A stretch of DNA of 64,000 nt from Akanthomyces muscarius (GCF_028009165.1 NC_079242.1:1302001-1366000); one strand, 5' to 3'; positions 1 through 12,807 are shown, counted from the first letter of the stretch. Notes: generated from the sequence alone by a model not told the origin. Numbers and translations are program-made.

Positions 1-563
1 CCAGGAATCGAAAGGTTTTACCACAATTCCAAGGACAGCTGCGCGTGCTTCATTCTTTGGGTCCTTGGGCTGGCGCCAGCTTGCTCTGCCAGCTCAAGAT
101 TCCTGCCATGGCAACAGTCGACAAAGAGCTCTGGTTGCAGCAGGGCGCTGGTGGAGCATCGCGCCCCGGTGATGTCGACATCAAGATGCAGCAGAGGCAA
201 AGTATGGGAGCTGGCGGTCTGATAAGAGCAAGCGGTGGTCATCATGTAAATTGGACGTTGGGGCTTTGGGGCTCGATCTGAGCGACGCTTTTGTCCAGTG
301 TATGTCAGGAAGCAATTTCTACGCACCGCCGCCAAGCGGTATCAAGGAAAACATGGTCAATAAGATATCAAAAATAATTAAATCAAAATCGCATGAACAA
401 ATTTCAGCATTTTTTTCGCGGTTTTGTCGACTCACTGGTAGTGAGGCTGTCCCCAGATATCACACTCGGCTAATTGCATAAAGCTCTCCTTGCCAAGTCA
501 GCTCACCTCCAACTTTGAACTCAACAACCCTCAACAGCATATAAAACACATCACCAGTCCATC
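1..563. other. left-end intergenic sequence
   Basis: No open frame here resembles a known protein. The last 80 bases are pyrimidine-rich with an A/C-rich leader directly before the ATG at 564, as expected for the promoter and 5' leader of the seryl-tRNA synthetase gene. A gene ending left of the window cannot be excluded. Confidence 0.5.
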
Positions 564-2105
564 ATGCAAAGGGCCGTAAAAAGGCTGAATTGCTCATCGC
601 TGAAGCTGGCCACGCGGCCGGGGTCGCATCGGGGCTACGCGTCGGCCAAGCGCCCGTCCAACGGGCCCAAGCCCGCGCTCGACATCAAGCACATCCGCCA
701 GCACCCCGAGCTCTATGAGACGACGTGCAGGGAGCGCCTGTACACGGCGCAGGCCAACAACCCGGCCAAGATTATCGCGCTGAGCGAGCAGCTGGTGCAG
801 CTGCAGCACAGCGGGCGCGGCCTGCGCGAGCGCGCCAACCTGCTGCGCCGCGTGCTGGCCAACCCCGCCACGCTCACCGACGACAGCACGCTCGGGGACC
901 TCAAGGCGCTCAGCCGGGAGGAGCTGCACGCCGACGCGCGGCGCATCAAGGAGGAGCTAGCCGTCATCGTGCAGGCCGAGACGGACGCGCAGCGGGCCAT
1001 GGAGGAGCTCGCGCTGCAGCTGCCCAACCTCACCAGCGCCGAGACGCCGCGCGGGCCGGAGCCCCGCGTGCTGACCTACATCAACGAGAAGCCCTTTTTC
1101 GACGAGGAGGGCCGCAGCAGCAGCAGCGGCAGCCACAACATCTGGCGCTCGCACGTGCACATTGGGGCCGAGCTCGGCATCCTCGACTTTGCCAGCGCGT
1201 CGCAGACGTCGGGCTGGGGCTGGTACTACCTGGTGGGCGCGGCGGCGCAGCTCGAGCAGGCGCTCGTGCAGTACGCCCTCGCCGTCGTCACGCGCCACGG
1301 ATGGACGCAGGTCGCGCCGCCCAGCGTCGTCTACGGCCACATTGGCGCTGCGTGCGGCTTCCAGCCGCGCGACCAGCACGGCGAGCAGCAGGTCTACGCG
1401 ATTGCGCAGTCGCCCGAGGACGCCGCCGCGGGCGTGCCGCCGCTCGCCCTTGCCGGCACCTCGGAGATTCCGCTCGCCGGCATGAAGGCCATGGCGACGC
1501 TCGACACGGCGGACCTGCCGCTGAAGCGCGTGGCCGTGTCGCGGTGCTACCGCGCCGAGGCCGGCGCGCGCGGCGCCAGCACCCGCGGCCTGTACCGCGT
1601 GCACGAGTTCACCAAGGTGGAGATGTTTGCGTGGACGCGCGCGGACCCGGACGAGGCGCAGGACGTCTTTGACGAGATGCTCGACATGCAGACCGAGATT
1701 GTCGGGTCGCTGGGCCTGCACGCCCGCGTGCTCGAGATGCCCGCGGGCGACCTCGGCGCGTCGGCCGCGCGCAAGGTCGACATGGAGGCCTGGTTCCCGA
1801 GCCGCCAGGAGCACAGCGCCGGCTGGGGCGAGGTCACCTCGGCCAGCATGTGCACCGACTACCAGACCCGGCGGCTGCAGACCCGCGCGAGACCCGGCGG
1901 CTGCAGCGGTGGAAGCGCGGATGCTGGGTTCCCGTGGACGCTCAACGGCACGGCGCTGGCGGTGCCGCGCGTGCTGGCCGCGTTGCTCGAGGTCGGCTGG
2001 AACGAAAAGGCCAAGACGGTGACGATTCCGGAATGTCTGAGGCCGTGGATGGACGGGCGCGACAAGATTGGCCCGCCGACGCCTCGCAAGAAGTCGTCCA
2101 GTTAG
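564..2105 (+). CDS. DIA4: mitochondrial seryl-tRNA synthetase
   Basis: An intronless 513-residue class II synthetase that charges mitochondrial tRNA-Ser. The first ~35 residues are rich in R, K and S with no acidic residue, fitting a mitochondrial import presequence. Residues ~40-150 form the charged, Leu/Glu-rich helical arm that binds tRNA. Motif 2 is visible as RCYRAEAG (~residue 325), followed by YRVHEFTKVEMF. Motif 3 is TLNGTALAVPR (~residue 458). A short Gly/Ser-rich stretch (GGCSGGSADAG) just before motif 3 replaces a normally more conserved segment. The ATG at 564 is the only start that keeps the presequence. Third positions are strongly GC-biased. The DIA4 symbol follows the yeast mitochondrial enzyme; the cytosolic paralogue is less likely because of the leader. 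The 3' end faces the CorA-like gene 276 bases away. Confidence 0.93.
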   Translation: MQRAVKRLNCSSLKLATRPGSHRGYASAKRPSNGPKPALDIKHIRQHPELYETTCRERLYTAQANNPAKIIALSEQLVQLQHSGRGLRERANLLRRVLANPATLTDDSTLGDLKALSREELHADARRIKEELAVIVQAETDAQRAMEELALQLPNLTSAETPRGPEPRVLTYINEKPFFDEEGRSSSSGSHNIWRSHVHIGAELGILDFASASQTSGWGWYYLVGAAAQLEQALVQYALAVVTRHGWTQVAPPSVVYGHIGAACGFQPRDQHGEQQVYAIAQSPEDAAAGVPPLALAGTSEIPLAGMKAMATLDTADLPLKRVAVSRCYRAEAGARGASTRGLYRVHEFTKVEMFAWTRADPDEAQDVFDEMLDMQTEIVGSLGLHARVLEMPAGDLGASAARKVDMEAWFPSRQEHSAGWGEVTSASMCTDYQTRRLQTRARPGGCSGGSADAGFPWTLNGTALAVPRVLAALLEVGWNEKAKTVTIPECLRPWMDGRDKIGPPTPRKKSSS

Positions 2106-2381
2106 AGCGTATAATTTAGATCTGGTGGAGAGGAGATTTCCTTGATACTTTACGTGTGTACTATCCTTCTGCTGTATGAATACTTGCATTGGACTGGCAT
2201 TTTTAGTCACGGTTTGCCATGAACCATTAAAAATAATACCACTTTTGATATTTTGTACTATCACAAGTCTGAGCGCTGAAACATGGCTTTATCTACTATT
2301 TATCAGGGGTATTTTTTTGCACTTGATAAAAACGATTTGAATCATAAGATGTCGTTGGCTCGTCAAGAAACCTCACTCCCC

Positions 2382-4296
2382 TCACCGCGGCGGGGGACTA
2401 ATCGAGTTCCAGGTATGGCGCGTGCTTATCGTCTTCTTGCGTATGTTCAGCATCACGTCGTGCTCCATCTTGACAATGTCCTTTTCGAGGTCCTCGTCGT
2501 CGCGCGCGTACTGCGCCTCCTTGTGCTTGTCGTACCAGATCCAGATGCCCACGATGGCGGCCGTGATGGGGATGGTGAGGAGAAAGTAGACCCAGAGCTT
2601 GTCCGATATGACCGGGTCGGCGGCTTTGTACGCCTCCCAAGTCAGTATGTGATGCTTTCTTCTTCTTCTTTTTTTCCTGTGTGTCTTTTTTTGTCTGAGG
2701 GGGGAGAGGGAGGAGTGCTTACAGGATTGAAAGTTGAAAAACGTCATGCTGAATACAGACGCGAGAAAGGTGCCCGGGAGAAAGAGCGTGCCGAGCAGGG
2801 AAATCGTCTTCATGGCGGTGCTGTCGCGCTTGCTGGCGTGGGCGATGCGGCGCTGCTCTCCGGCGATTTCAAGATTGAGACGGGCCTCTCGCTGCGACAT
2901 GATGTTGTAAAGCTATACACCCACACGAGTTGCTAGTCAGTCTCTCTTGCATCCTCTCTTCCCAATTCTCTCGAGCGCAACAAAACTCACCGCTTCTCTC
3001 TGCACCTTGAGCCGCTGCAGGGTCGTATGGATATAATTCTCCAGCCCCGTAAGCTTGACCTTGTAAAAGTCCATGCGGGCGAGCATGGACCGATGCAGTC
3101 TGTCCAGCTCCCTTCTCTGCTTCTCCCTCGCCACCGCCGCCTCGCCCCCCTGCGGCCCCTCCTTGTCCCTCCTCGTCGCCCCGTGCATGTCCTTGAACAT
3201 GGCCATTGCCTTTTCCATCTCGAGCGTCAGCGCCATGTACGCCTGGGGCCGCTTCCAGAGCACGTTGGAGTGGCACTCGACCAGGTCCCTGTTCAGGCCG
3301 TCGACCTCGAGGCGGCCGTTCTGAAAGTACTGCGCCTCGACCTCGACCTCGTCGCGCATGCTGACGGCCTGCTCGAGGTGCCGCAGCCAGTCGCGCGCGT
3401 CGCGCTGCTTCTGGTCGTTGGCGGGCGAGAGGTCGTGCGCGAGGATAATGGTCGGCAGCAGCAACGGGTGGCCGACCTGCGCGGCGCACGCCCGCACGTG
3501 CTTGAGCGCGGCGACGACGTCGGACGACGGCGTGCCCTTGACGAAGCCCGACGTGACGCCCGTGGCGAAGCGGTGCGACAGCATCATCTCCCAGCCGCGC
3601 GTTCGGCCCTTTTTGCGCACGTCGGACTTGCGATGCAGGATGTCTGAAGCGGGGGAGAGTCAGCCGGGGAGTTTGGGTGCACGAGCTTGCAAAGTGACAC
3701 ATACGAAGATGGGGATCAGCGTCGTCATGATCGTATGAAGTCCAGAAGAACGGGCCCACGACGGACGTGGTTTCTATCCCGCGAAAGGGCAGGCGGAGAA
3801 CCCGGACCATTTGCTCATAGGCATCCTTGGGGAGGGACAGGACCTTGGGCATAAAGGTGTCTTTGTCCTTGGCATCGGTTTGGACGCTGCAAGCTGATCA
3901 ACACGAGTCCGTCCACACACGCACAGTCATGGCCCTGCATTCTTGCCCCTTCAGCACTTACATTAGTCGCATACCACTTAAAAGCGTCGTTCCGGGCCGT
4001 AAATTTGGCGGCGTAAAGGCCCCCTACCTGAATTAGCATCATCTTTGATCCGCCATAGGTTGCAGCCACAAAAAGACGTACCCGTTGGAAAAGAAAATTT
4101 TCAAATTCATCCGGCGTTAGAGGATGCTCTTCACATGAATTGTGAAAAGGGTCCTGTAATCTTGGTCAGTCTTGTTAAACCCCCCAAGCTGGATCGAGAG
4201 GCCGCCTACCGAGTAGTTAAAGATTTCCACATATTTCGTCTCCTCTTGCACCACACGGCACTCATTGACATATTGCCGAAATAAATAGTCGTCCAT
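2382..4296 (-). CDS. CorA-like divalent-cation transporter family protein (5' end unresolved)
   Basis: Similar to the large fungal family of CorA-like membrane proteins. Clear exons: 4153-3962 (FVAATYGGSKMMLIQVGG), about 3886-3705 (MPKVLSLPKDAYEQMVRVL), 3643-2991 (MMLSHRFATG, then a coiled-coil arm) and 2912-2382. The last exon holds the hallmark MKTISLLGTLFLPGTFLASV followed by FSMTFFNF, then a second membrane segment (VYFLLTIPITAAIVGIWIWY) and a charged tail. The GMN signature of bacterial CorA is absent, as in these fungal relatives. Introns 3704-3644 and 2990-2913 are clean. Upstream, MDDYLFRQYVNECRVV (from the ATG at 4296) joins exon 4153 only if 4209-4154 is spliced, and the junction near 3961/3886 does not stay in phase with the consensus donor. 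A basic read-through insert (QKKTHRKKRRRRKHH) lies between the two membrane segments. Coding sequence may extend to about 4362. Transport activity is inferred from the family. Confidence 0.7.
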
Positions 4297-4365
4297 CCTG
4301 TCCACCGGTTGCCAGAAAACGCGTCTCCCCGTAGCCGTCGCGTTACTGGTAAACCCTAAAACCTA

Positions 4366-5208
4366 GGAGTTGAGAATGCAAGTTCTGCCCCCGGCCCTCG
4401 TTGCGGCAGAAAAGAGGCTGGTGATAATCTCTGGCGTGTGCCGCTAGTTGATCTACCCCCGGCAAGTACAAGACTTGGACAGTGTGCAACGAAACGGTTC
4501 GAATCGCAACGCCAAGATACGGTTCCGATCGCAAAGGGAATGGGATGCAACAGATAGAAACCAGGTGTCAATTGTGAAAATCTCATCTCAACAGGCCGCA
4601 CCGGATGGCCGTCTGTCCGCGCGGCTGATTGGCAGTGAGCTGTAGATCCCCAGCCTCCGCTGTCGTGCAGCATGGCTGCAGAAAAAGTGTTTAACCTTTC
4701 CGCACAAAGTACAATACACGCCCACTTGCGGATAGTGTCCTGCAGCGGCCCCCCCTGTAATGCTCACCGAATAGACTCGCCTAGAACCGAGGCCAGCCAT
4801 CTGTTCATGCCGGCAATTCAGGATGGACGACTGCTTGTGCGCCGTTACTCTGGCTGTCACTGATGCTTATTGAGAGTCAAAAAATTCATATTCAAGAGGT
4901 CTTTTTTTGGTTTGATTTCTTTTTCCATCTCGTCAACACGGTATAAATATTTGGTGATACAGATGCTTCTCATAGTGCATGTGTTTGAAGGCTCGGAGCG
5001 TGCGGTATTGTGTAAACAAGGACTTCGCCATTTCTTAGCCTCCCGTCGGTATTCGCCAGCACCCAAACAAAACAAAACATCATCATGCCTGTTGGTTTTC
5101 ATGTCTGGCAACAGAGCCCAACAGACAAGGCTACGTCGACCGCCCTGCAGTCGATTGCGTCTGTCATTGTCCACAACCCCGTTAATCGTTGATTCATCGG
5201 CACTTGGT
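4366..5208. other. intergenic, possibly with unresolved 5' exons of the CorA-like gene
   Basis: About 840 bases between the CorA-like gene and the 3' end of the PKA gene. A minus-strand frame near 4450-4365 (ending in HSQLLGF) could be an upstream exon, but no phase-consistent splice joins it to the exon at 4362-4210. Nothing else is recognised. Confidence 0.35.
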
Positions 5209-6985
<1,777 letters not shown>

Positions 6986-9210
6986 GTGGTGAGAGGGTGC
7001 TGGTGCGCGGTTTGCTTCCCAGGGGAGGGCGGGGAAAGGTGAATTGGCTTTTTGCCGCAGTGAAGCAAGTCGACGGCCCGGCCAATGGCAAAGTGATGGG
7101 ATCGACTGCGCAGGCCGAAGCAAAGACTGAGAAAGAAGGGCGGCGGCGGGAAATCGGCAAAGCGGGGTGATGAGAGAGAGAGAGGTAGAAGGGAGCTTTT
7201 GGTACTGGAGCTGGGCTGCTGGCAAGTATCCTTCTAGGTTGGGTAGCAAGCTGAATTGGAATTGGGCGCAGACGGCGAGAGATGCGGCTGGAACAGGATA
7301 CTACAGCATGAGGCGAAGTCAGGAATCCATGTACCCAGGACTTTCGATGGAGAGAGGAAGAGGAGATGAGCTAAAGAGAGAACCGGGCAACGAGCCAAAG
7401 GGTTGATTGACACCAAAAGGTGGTGGTGTTGAAGGTGGAGGAGAGGGAGGGAGATGCGGGGGTGTAGGGAGGTACCTGCCCCGGCTACCAAAAACTGCGC
7501 TAATCGCATGTACCTTGACTGTAGCTCGTTGGCACCGCTTTTAGCTTGGCTTAACGAAGAAGCACCACCGTCACCAGTAGGTAGCTTTCCGGATGAGGCC
7601 TTGCGACGCTGGCGGTTGCGGTCGCGACTAGCCGGCACTTGTGCCAGCTGACAACCAGGCGCGGCATTGGAATTTGCACCGATTGCTATCATGGTCATTC
7701 TTACCATCATCATTCAAGCCTACAGACGCAACTCATGCCCGCCCTAAGCACTCCAAGTACACACATGGACACGCAGTTGGTAGCTCAAAGCCACAGCGCA
7801 TGTCAGTGGAGCAGCCCGTTCGACTTGCAGCAGAGCTACCTGCTGTAGCTCCCTGCGGGTGGCACGCCATACCTACCTATACGTATCCGTCTTGAACCAC
7901 GCCCGCGTCCAATTGAGCTGGAAAGGTATTACAAGTGATGAAGCAACTACACTACAAGGCTTCAATTTTCCCCATCACACACGGCACAGCCACATTCCTT
8001 CCTGCTGCGTGCCCCCCAGCCGGAATTGGCCCTCGAGCCCGAGTGCCGACGGAGCGATCCCCAGTGGGGGGGGGGCAGCAGGTCGGGTAGCACAAGCTCG
8101 GGAGCCTGCTCACACCTCATTCAGTGTAGCAGTAGCGGCACCCACCGTACTGGATGCGGCAACACATCCCTTCCCAACAGGTAACCCCGGCAGCTCGCTA
8201 TGGTTTGCGGCTGGTAATACCACGAAGCAGACTCTTGCCGTCCCAACCGGCATAAAAATACTCGTCTCGTTTTTTAGCTCTCGTTGCCTTTTTTTGCAGC
8301 CGGCGCCAGTGTTTCATCTTCATCTTGGCTGCTTCGCTAGCACCAGCATCATGACAAGATGGGGTACCTGGGCTTCTCCCAAACCAGCCAATGCATCAAC
8401 AGCCCATGGCATCATAAGTGCATATCGTTCAATAGCTGGCCATTCGTAAAAAACGCCGGGCAAGAGATGATGGGCAAATGTCTCTCAGGTGAAGAACCAG
8501 GCTTGCACAAATTCGTGGGAAATCTCAATGCTGATAGTCTTCACTGTGCCGGCTTACCCCATCAATCATACATACAGCTTACCCTGCAACAACTAGAAGT
8601 CCTCCCTCTAAACAGGTACCGCAATCGGGCAAGACCATGGCATAGATATCCGCGACAATTCTATCATTTGTCATTTTAGAGTTCCCAAACCATCTGCCAT
8701 CGGCACAGCGGTATCGCAAGTCGCTTAGCGATCAATAAGCTTTATGCCCTTGGGGTCCATTTCCTCTTCCGGGCGACATAGTTGAAAAGCGGAAATGGAA
8801 AGGCTGCTCAACGACCAAGGGTGACAATGGTCCCAAGATGCCGAGCGCTCGCCACGGCTAGATCAGGCGACCAGGAACGATCTTATACGGCACCGAAACC
8901 GGCAACTCCTGATCCAATTGTCCGCGGAAAGCACCAGCCTACATGGTCACGCAAGAAGACACACTGAGCTATCCATATGGTTGTTCGTGTTGTAATTTTT
9001 ATTACCCTGCCTCGTACACAATTTCAACACCACTCTCTCAGCATCGCATTGGAAACATGTAGTTCTCCATCTCACAAAATGCAAAATCTCACAATAGCAT
9101 TGGCAAACTGCCCGCTTTTGGCTCCCTCGCACATGCTATAACAAATAAACAGTCGACCCAACTCAATCAGCCTCCTCACTCGCTCCTCGTGCCAAGACAC
9201 TGTCTTTGGC
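6986..9210. other. PKA upstream region and spacer
   Basis: About 2.2 kb between the PKA start and the lectin gene stop. The first ~700 bases (to ~7700) are purine-rich on the plus strand (pyrimidine-rich on the coding strand), as expected for a long PKA 5' leader and promoter. An AGGTACCT palindrome lies at 7470-7477, and a run of ten G residues near 8067. A plus-strand open frame at 7859-8449 resembles no protein family and has no coding character. No RNA gene was seen. Confidence 0.45.
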
Positions 9211-10390
9211 TTAGAAGCGGTGGCTGCGGTACTTGGCGCGGTAGGCGGTGAAGCCGACGTACGCACCACCGGCGGCGATGAAGAAGAGAATGATCTTGGT
9301 GAAGAACCAGGTCCACGAGCCGCCGCCCTTGGACGAGTAGTTGCTGTACGAGCTGCGGCCGCCGCGGTTGCTGTTGGCGTTGTCGCGCTGCGCCGAGGGC
9401 GAGCCGGGGTTGGCGTAGAGGTTGTACGTCTTGACCGACACAATGTCGTGGTTGTCGCTGAGCTCGCCCGTCTCGGCGCTGAAGCCCAGGTAGGCAATGT
9501 TGGGCAGCTGCGGGGGGCGGTCGACGTCGAAGCACGTCTGCCACTCGTCCTCGTTCTTGTATTGCAGCTCCAGCCGCAGGTACTTGTCCTGAAAGTACGT
9601 CAGGCGCAGCTTGGTCGGGACCGAGGCGTGGCGGATGCCGCGTGCCGAGCAGCCCGCCAGCTCGGCGTCCTTGCCGTCGTTGTTCTTGTCGTAGAACTTG
9701 CTGCCGTCGCTGTGCATCGCCATGACGTAGGGGAACACCACGCCGGGCCGGTTGTTCTTGTACGTGTCGATGAAGACACCCAGGCCGTCAAACTTGTCGC
9801 TGCTGCCAAAGATGGGGCCCATCTCGCCGCGCTGGCGCGTCACCCACATAGCGAGACCGTCGCCGAACAGCTGGTTCTTGCCCGAAATCTTGAACTCGAC
9901 CTCGACCTCCCAGTTCGTCGCCGTCAGCGGGACGCGCGAGAAGAGCCATCCGCTCTGCGAGGGGCGGTCCGAGGTAAGGCGAACGTAGCTGAGGGTTGTC
10001 TTGTGTTAGCAGCATGTCAAGTTCGTCGATGAGGAGGGCCAGGTATCAGGTCGGGCGGTAAAGACGTACGAATCGGTGCGCACAATCGTGTCGCCGCCAA
10101 AGTCGAACCATCGGCTCTGCATATCCGAGTCGAGGTAAGGCTGCATCGCATCCTCTGTTAGCTTTCTGCCGTATCGTATCCTCACGTGCTTCCGTGTCCA
10201 TGCTGGTGACCGACCTGCTCGAGCGTGTGTGTTCGCAGCTGTAAACGATAACCGTGTTAGCCAACCCAACTCAATTGTACAATCATCCTCGTCTCGCATC
10301 ACGAACCGATATGCGTCGCATGTCATCCTGCGCCTGGGCGCCCCAGGCCAGGGCTCCGACAAGGACGGCCGCGACCGAAGAGTACCACAT
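9211..10390 (-). CDS. L-type lectin cargo receptor (VIP36/ERGIC-53-like membrane protein)
   Basis: Four exons: 10390-10307, 10238-10215, 10140-10070, 9988-9211, encoding 318 residues. A signal peptide covers about residues 1-21 (WYSSVAAVLVGALAWGAQAQ). The luminal leguminous-type lectin domain follows, with LRTHTLEQ, SRWFDFGGDTIVRTDSYVRL, DRPSQSGWLFSR, FGDGLAMW, GLGVFIDTYKN and DGKDAELAGC, the conserved blocks of ER-Golgi lectins. A Gly/Ser/Asn linker leads to one membrane helix (about 286-306, WFFTKIILFFIAAGGAYVGF) and a short cytosolic tail ending in SHRF. The family carries glycoprotein cargo between ER and Golgi; the tail lacks a canonical dilysine signal, so steady-state location is uncertain. 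Exon 2 is only 24 nt. Donor 1 is GTTCGT. The gene diverges from TIM13. Confidence 0.9.
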
Positions 10391-10883
10391 CGTGTTTGTG
10401 CGGTCTATAAGTTGCCAGACCAAGGTGTTGAAATGCTTTGTCCGACGATCTTGGTCAAAATCTCCAATGCACTGAAGCCAAGCCAGGAGTTTTGCTGTTG
10501 ATATTCGTTCGTCCGCAACCTGTCTTTGAGGTCCGGGAAAGGGAATTTGGGCGCTGGCTGGAAAAAAGAGAGTGGTGGTTGGAGCGTGGTCAAAGGTGCT
10601 GCCCCTAGCTACAGCTGTCCTCTTTCAAGTCGCTTTTTGGTGCCCGCTTTGGCTCTGGTCTTGCCCGCGCCGCCCCCCGTGCCAGGGTCTTGGCGTCACC
10701 GTGTCAAAAGCTCGCTCCTGCTGCTGCACATGCCAGCCTTGCGCCACGTATCCACCAGCCACAACTGGCGCCACATTTTCGTTTTCCTTTTCGGCTTCCT
10801 GGTCGCAAGCTTCGTAGAACTACCTGCGTCCATCTCGAGCTTTTTTCAATTCCAGAATATTATCGCATTCGCACTCCACAACA
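10391..10883. promoter_or_regulatory. shared divergent promoter of the lectin and TIM13 genes
   Basis: A 493-bp spacer between two divergent start codons must hold both promoters. Pyrimidine-rich stretches precede the TIM13 ATG. No specific factor site is claimed. Confidence 0.5.
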
Positions 10884-11211
10884 ATGTCTACGGACTCGGA
10901 AACCGTCAAGCGGACTGTCATGAAGCAGGTCCTCGAGGAGGCCAACCTTGCCAATGCCCGTACTTTGATCGAGGTGTGTTCCCAATCCCCCTTCGCCAGC
11001 TACCTCGCTCCATGAAGATCCTCCAAGACTGACCACACCGCAGAACGTCCAAACAAACTGCTTCGAAAAGTGCATCCTGAAGCCTGGCACCTCCCTCTCC
11101 AAGAGCGATGAGGCCTGCGTCACATCCTGCATGGAAAAGTACATGGCTGCGTGGAACCAGGTCAACGCCGCCTTCATCACCCGCATCCGCCGCGAGCAGG
11201 CCACCCTCTAA
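10884..11211 (+). CDS. TIM13: mitochondrial intermembrane-space chaperone Tim13
   Basis: Two exons (10884-10973 and 11044-11211) around a 70-nt intron, encoding 85 residues. Small-Tim proteins work as hexamers (Tim8-Tim13) that escort hydrophobic precursors across the intermembrane space to TIM22 or SAM. The twin CX3C signature is intact: C36-FEK-C40 and C55-VTS-C59. The blocks NARTLIE, KPGTSLS and CMEKYM fit Tim13 better than Tim8, Tim9 or Tim10. There is no presequence, as expected for a Mia40-imported protein. The start is the first ATG after the pyrimidine-rich leader. Confidence 0.93.
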
Positions 11212-11574
11212 GACCGAAAGCCCCAATCAAAAAGATTTGTACCATCAACAAGAAACGGACGAATATCACGAACAAGAGGGAAAAGCATACATGGCCCTAT
11301 CTGCCAGCAATATAATGGAAACTTGGGAATTGGATACCATAATGGCCGTTGTTGTTGCTGCTGAGAAGAGCGACCTGTACAATAGACGATGGAGCTTCCT
11401 TTAGGTTATCTGTCCGGGATATATGTACCTATAGACCCGAGCTGTCATGCGAAGCTCATTTAGAATTTCAATCACGTCTCAAAAGGGAAACGAGAACTCC
11501 AGATGGAGGAACTAGGCCGCTTCCAAGGGTATCTATTGTTGTACATGCAATTCGTCTACATACTGCAAGGTATT
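11212..11574. other. convergent 3' spacer
   Basis: 363 bases between the TIM13 stop and the NSRP1-like stop, presumably both 3' UTRs. No coding or structural feature was seen. Confidence 0.5.
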
Positions 11575-12807
11575 TCACGGCGCAGCGCCGCCCGCCTTTT
11601 TGGCCTCCTCTGCTGCCCGTTTTCTGGCCAGATATCTCTCCTTGGCACTGGAGATCTCGCCCTCCGTCTTGCGGCTCTTGGCGGCCCGCTCCAGCTCCTG
11701 CTTCTTCGTCTCCTCCTCCTCGTACGCGCGCTTCATCGACCGCTCCAGCTGCTCCTCCATCATCCGCGATTGGCGCTCCCGCATGGCCTGCCGTCTCCCG
11801 GCCTGACCGGGCAAATGGTTCTCTTTGCGCTCGCGCTCGTCGGGCCTTTGCTGCTGCTGCTGCTGCTGCTGGACGGCCGTCTTCTTCTTGGCGTCTAGAT
11901 TCAGGCCGCCCCGGAGCAGTTGTCTCTTGTCCACCACCTGCCCGTCTTCATTGACGTCAACGGACGCACCCTTTTCGTTCATGGCTTTGGCACGTGCCGC
12001 TTGTGCTTTATCATCGTCCGCTTCCTCCCCTGCATCTAGCTCCTCTGCGTCCTTGGTGCCAGCATTCTTGGCCATGTCCTCTGCCGCCTTGACCGACTCG
12101 GCGTGGCGCTGCTCGTCCTTGTCCAGCAGCTTGCGGTAAAATGCCGACATGCCACCGCCCTTGTTCTTCTTGGCCTCCTCCTCTTCCCTCTTCTTCTCCT
12201 CTTCTTCTATGCGCCTATTTTCCTCCTGCTGCTTCTTATATGCCGCCGTGACAAACTTTTCTTTGTCGGCAAACTCCTCGCCTTCAGCCTCCCGTTCGCG
12301 CGCAATTTTCTTCTCCTCGGCAATGAGCAGATCCCTCTTGCGCACATCCGCCGCTTGTATTAAATTCTTCATATATTTAGGCTTCTTTTCGACATCTTCC
12401 TTTGTGGCGTGCTTTTTGGGCTTCAACGAATCGTAAACGTTGTCGTACTCGTAGACGCTGGCGTCCACCTCGGCCGCTGCCTCGGCATTCCTGCGCGATG
12501 CGAGCGAGCTCGATAGATCGCCAAACATGGCATTGGTTTGTGATTTGACATTGAGCTTCGGCGGTGGGCCTTTGGCAGCCAGGCCTGGTTTCGATTTGGG
12601 CTTGCGCGACCCAGAGTCTTGCTTCGGTTGCGAGGCGCCAAAATCGTCGAGGTCTCCGCCGATCGCCTGAGCCTTGGTGCTGGAATCGCCGTCGTTTACA
12701 TCGGAGTCGGAGTCGTCACCGCCGAACATGGGCTTTCGGCGCGGTGCGGCAGGCTTGGAAGCGCCCGGCTTCTTGAGGTTCAGCCCGAAGGAGAGTGGCT
12801 TGCTCAT
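11575..12807 (-). CDS. NSRP1-like (CCDC55/DUF2040) nuclear splicing regulator
   Basis: An intronless 410-residue, highly charged protein. After an N-terminal MSKPLSFGLNLKK and a Ser/Asp-rich linker comes the family core, about residues 110-235: ASVYEYDNVYDSL, then KKPKYMKNLI, RKRDLLIAEEKKIARERE, GEEFADKEKFVTAAYKKQ and GGGMSAFYRKLLD. These match the N-terminal domain of vertebrate NSRP1 (NSrp70), which binds SR proteins and modulates alternative splice-site choice. The C-terminal half is predicted coiled coil with a run of eight Gln encoded by CTG/CAG repeats at about 11850-11873. The start is the first true ATG at 12807; upstream in-frame codons are not ATG. A role in splicing is inferred from the family. 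Confidence 0.85.
   Translation of the reverse strand: MSKPLSFGLNLKKPGASKPAAPRRKPMFGGDDSDSDVNDGDSSTKAQAIGGDLDDFGASQPKQDSGSRKPKSKPGLAAKGPPPKLNVKSQTNAMFGDLSSSLASRRNAEAAAEVDASVYEYDNVYDSLKPKKHATKEDVEKKPKYMKNLIQAADVRKRDLLIAEEKKIAREREAEGEEFADKEKFVTAAYKKQQEENRRIEEEEKKREEEEAKKNKGGGMSAFYRKLLDKDEQRHAESVKAAEDMAKNAGTKDAEELDAGEEADDDKAQAARAKAMNEKGASVDVNEDGQVVDKRQLLRGGLNLDAKKKTAVQQQQQQQQRPDERERKENHLPGQAGRRQAMRERQSRMMEEQLERSMKRAYEEEETKKQELERAAKSRKTEGEISSAKERYLARKRAAEEAKKAGGAAP

Noticed and set aside
957..2264. Long minus-strand open frame opposite the seryl-tRNA synthetase
   Set aside because: GC-rich third positions on the sense strand suppress antisense stops; the product is Arg/Ala/His low-complexity without domains.
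2643..2722. Intron in the last exon of the CorA-like gene (GTAAGC donor at 2722)
   Set aside because: No AG acceptor restores the phase of the second membrane helix, so read-through was kept in the model.
4490..4506. GGTTCGAATCG, like a tRNA B-box
   Set aside because: No A-box, acceptor stem or anticodon arm could be folded around it.
6986..7249. N-terminal extension of PKA upstream of [11 protein letters not shown]
   Set aside because: Low-complexity sequence, no supporting ATG conservation; MPSLGF-type start is the usual fungal PKA-C start.
7859..8449. 196-codon plus-strand frame between PKA and the lectin gene
   Set aside because: No domain or coding composition; likely spacer.
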